A stretch of DNA of 7,237 bases from Candidatus Sulfotelmatobacter sp. (GTDB taxonomy: Bacteria; Acidobacteriota; Terriglobia; Terriglobales; Acidobacteriaceae). Under the pieces are notes generated by a model. The model had not been told where the DNA came from. It saw only the letters and a list, made by a program, of their open reading frames with translations, and made no database searches. Below, in pieces: positions 6,994 through 7,237 of the stretch. A program made the translations under genes and the position numbers. Every line of letters begins with the position of its first letter. Within the stretch, counting starts at the first letter, position 1. The stretch lies in contig JASHRB010000040.1 in the NCBI GenBank assembly GCA_030037575.1, positions 1 through 7,237 on the forward strand, read 5' to 3'.

Positions 6994-7041
6994 TCTGTAT
7001 TCTTGGTTTCACGCGGTTCGAATCATGCCAGCGTGTCATCA

Positions 7042-7237
7042 CTATTCTCTGGTTTGGGAAGCGGATTCCGCTTCCGGCGCCGGCTGAGGGGAAGTCTCAG
7101 CCGGTTGTTCGTACCCATTGGAGGTAGAGGTTTGCGCTGGGACGGCCGACCCGGCCTCCGCCGTCTGCTCGCCTGAAACTTCCCCGGCCGCGACCTCGTC
7201 CCCACCGGCCAAGGATTCTGGCGCGGGCTCGGTTTCA
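7042..7237 (-). CDS. nusA: C-terminal fragment, probably NusA (5' part beyond the window)
   Basis: The last 64 codons of a frame enter from the right edge and end in TAG at 7044-7042, with a TGA directly behind it. The fragment contains no domain. It is a low-complexity acidic tail with 12 Glu, 1 Asp, a single Arg and no Lys, and many Ala, Pro, Ser, Thr and Gln. The identity rests on position: nusA is the normal gene upstream of infB, and NusA in several phyla carries an acidic C-terminal extension. YlxR or YlxQ, which may also sit here, are small basic or compact RNA-binding proteins and fit poorly. The frame, length to the edge and stop are certain. The name is an inference. Confidence 0.6.
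   Translation of the reverse strand, partial: ETEPAPESLAGGDEVAAGEVSGEQTAEAGSAVPAQTSTSNGYEQPAETSPQPAPEAESASQTRE

Noticed and set aside
7008..7035. tRNA T-arm-like GGTTCGAATC on the plus strand
   Set aside because: The bases on either side do not pair into a T stem, and no acceptor, D or anticodon arms are present.

Overview
This window looks like a chromosomal housekeeping region from a GC-rich bacterium. All confident genes lie on the minus strand, so the transcription order runs from high to low coordinates: the 3' end of a probable nusA, then infB (IF-2), ylxP (DUF503), rbfA, nrnA (DHH/DHHA1 phosphoesterase), and an ArnT-like membrane glycosyltransferase cut by the left edge. The nusA-infB-ylxP-rbfA block is the classic bacterial translation and ribosome-maturation operon, known from Bacillus and many other phyla. 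The GC-rich codons, the very long Pro/Ala/Arg linker in IF-2 and the glycosyltransferase next to nrnA suggest an Acidobacteriota-like genome. That assignment is an inference from gene order and composition and has not been tested by a search.

Layout from right to left. Bases 7042-7237 encode the acidic tail of a protein that by position is NusA. A 102-base leader (6940-7041) then precedes infB. It can fold into a bulged hairpin whose last arm contains a GGAG motif upstream of infB, and it also holds two very short reading frames. infB (4072-6939) is complete, with all GTPase motifs. A 65-base spacer with a 14-base tandem repeat separates it from ylxP (3719-4006). Next comes a 693-base stretch (3026-3718) with no recognisable gene. 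It is unusual inside this otherwise compact cluster and contains several good inverted repeats. rbfA (2627-3025) and nrnA (1677-2624) follow, only 2 bases apart. After a 127-base gap comes the glycosyltransferase (1-1549).

Function. NusA acts in transcription elongation and antitermination. IF-2 places initiator tRNA on the ribosome. RbfA matures the 30S subunit. NrnA-type enzymes finish RNA turnover by degrading nanoRNA and/or removing the phosphate from pAp. YlxP is a small conserved protein of poorly defined role that is habitually found beside infB and rbfA. The glycosyltransferase is a cell-envelope gene that may simply be a downstream neighbour. The parts most worth following up are the 693-base gap between ylxP and rbfA, the structured infB leader, and the repeat that separates purine-rich ribosome-binding candidates from the ylxP start. 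No CRISPR array, tRNA, rRNA, insertion sequence or phage gene was recognised.
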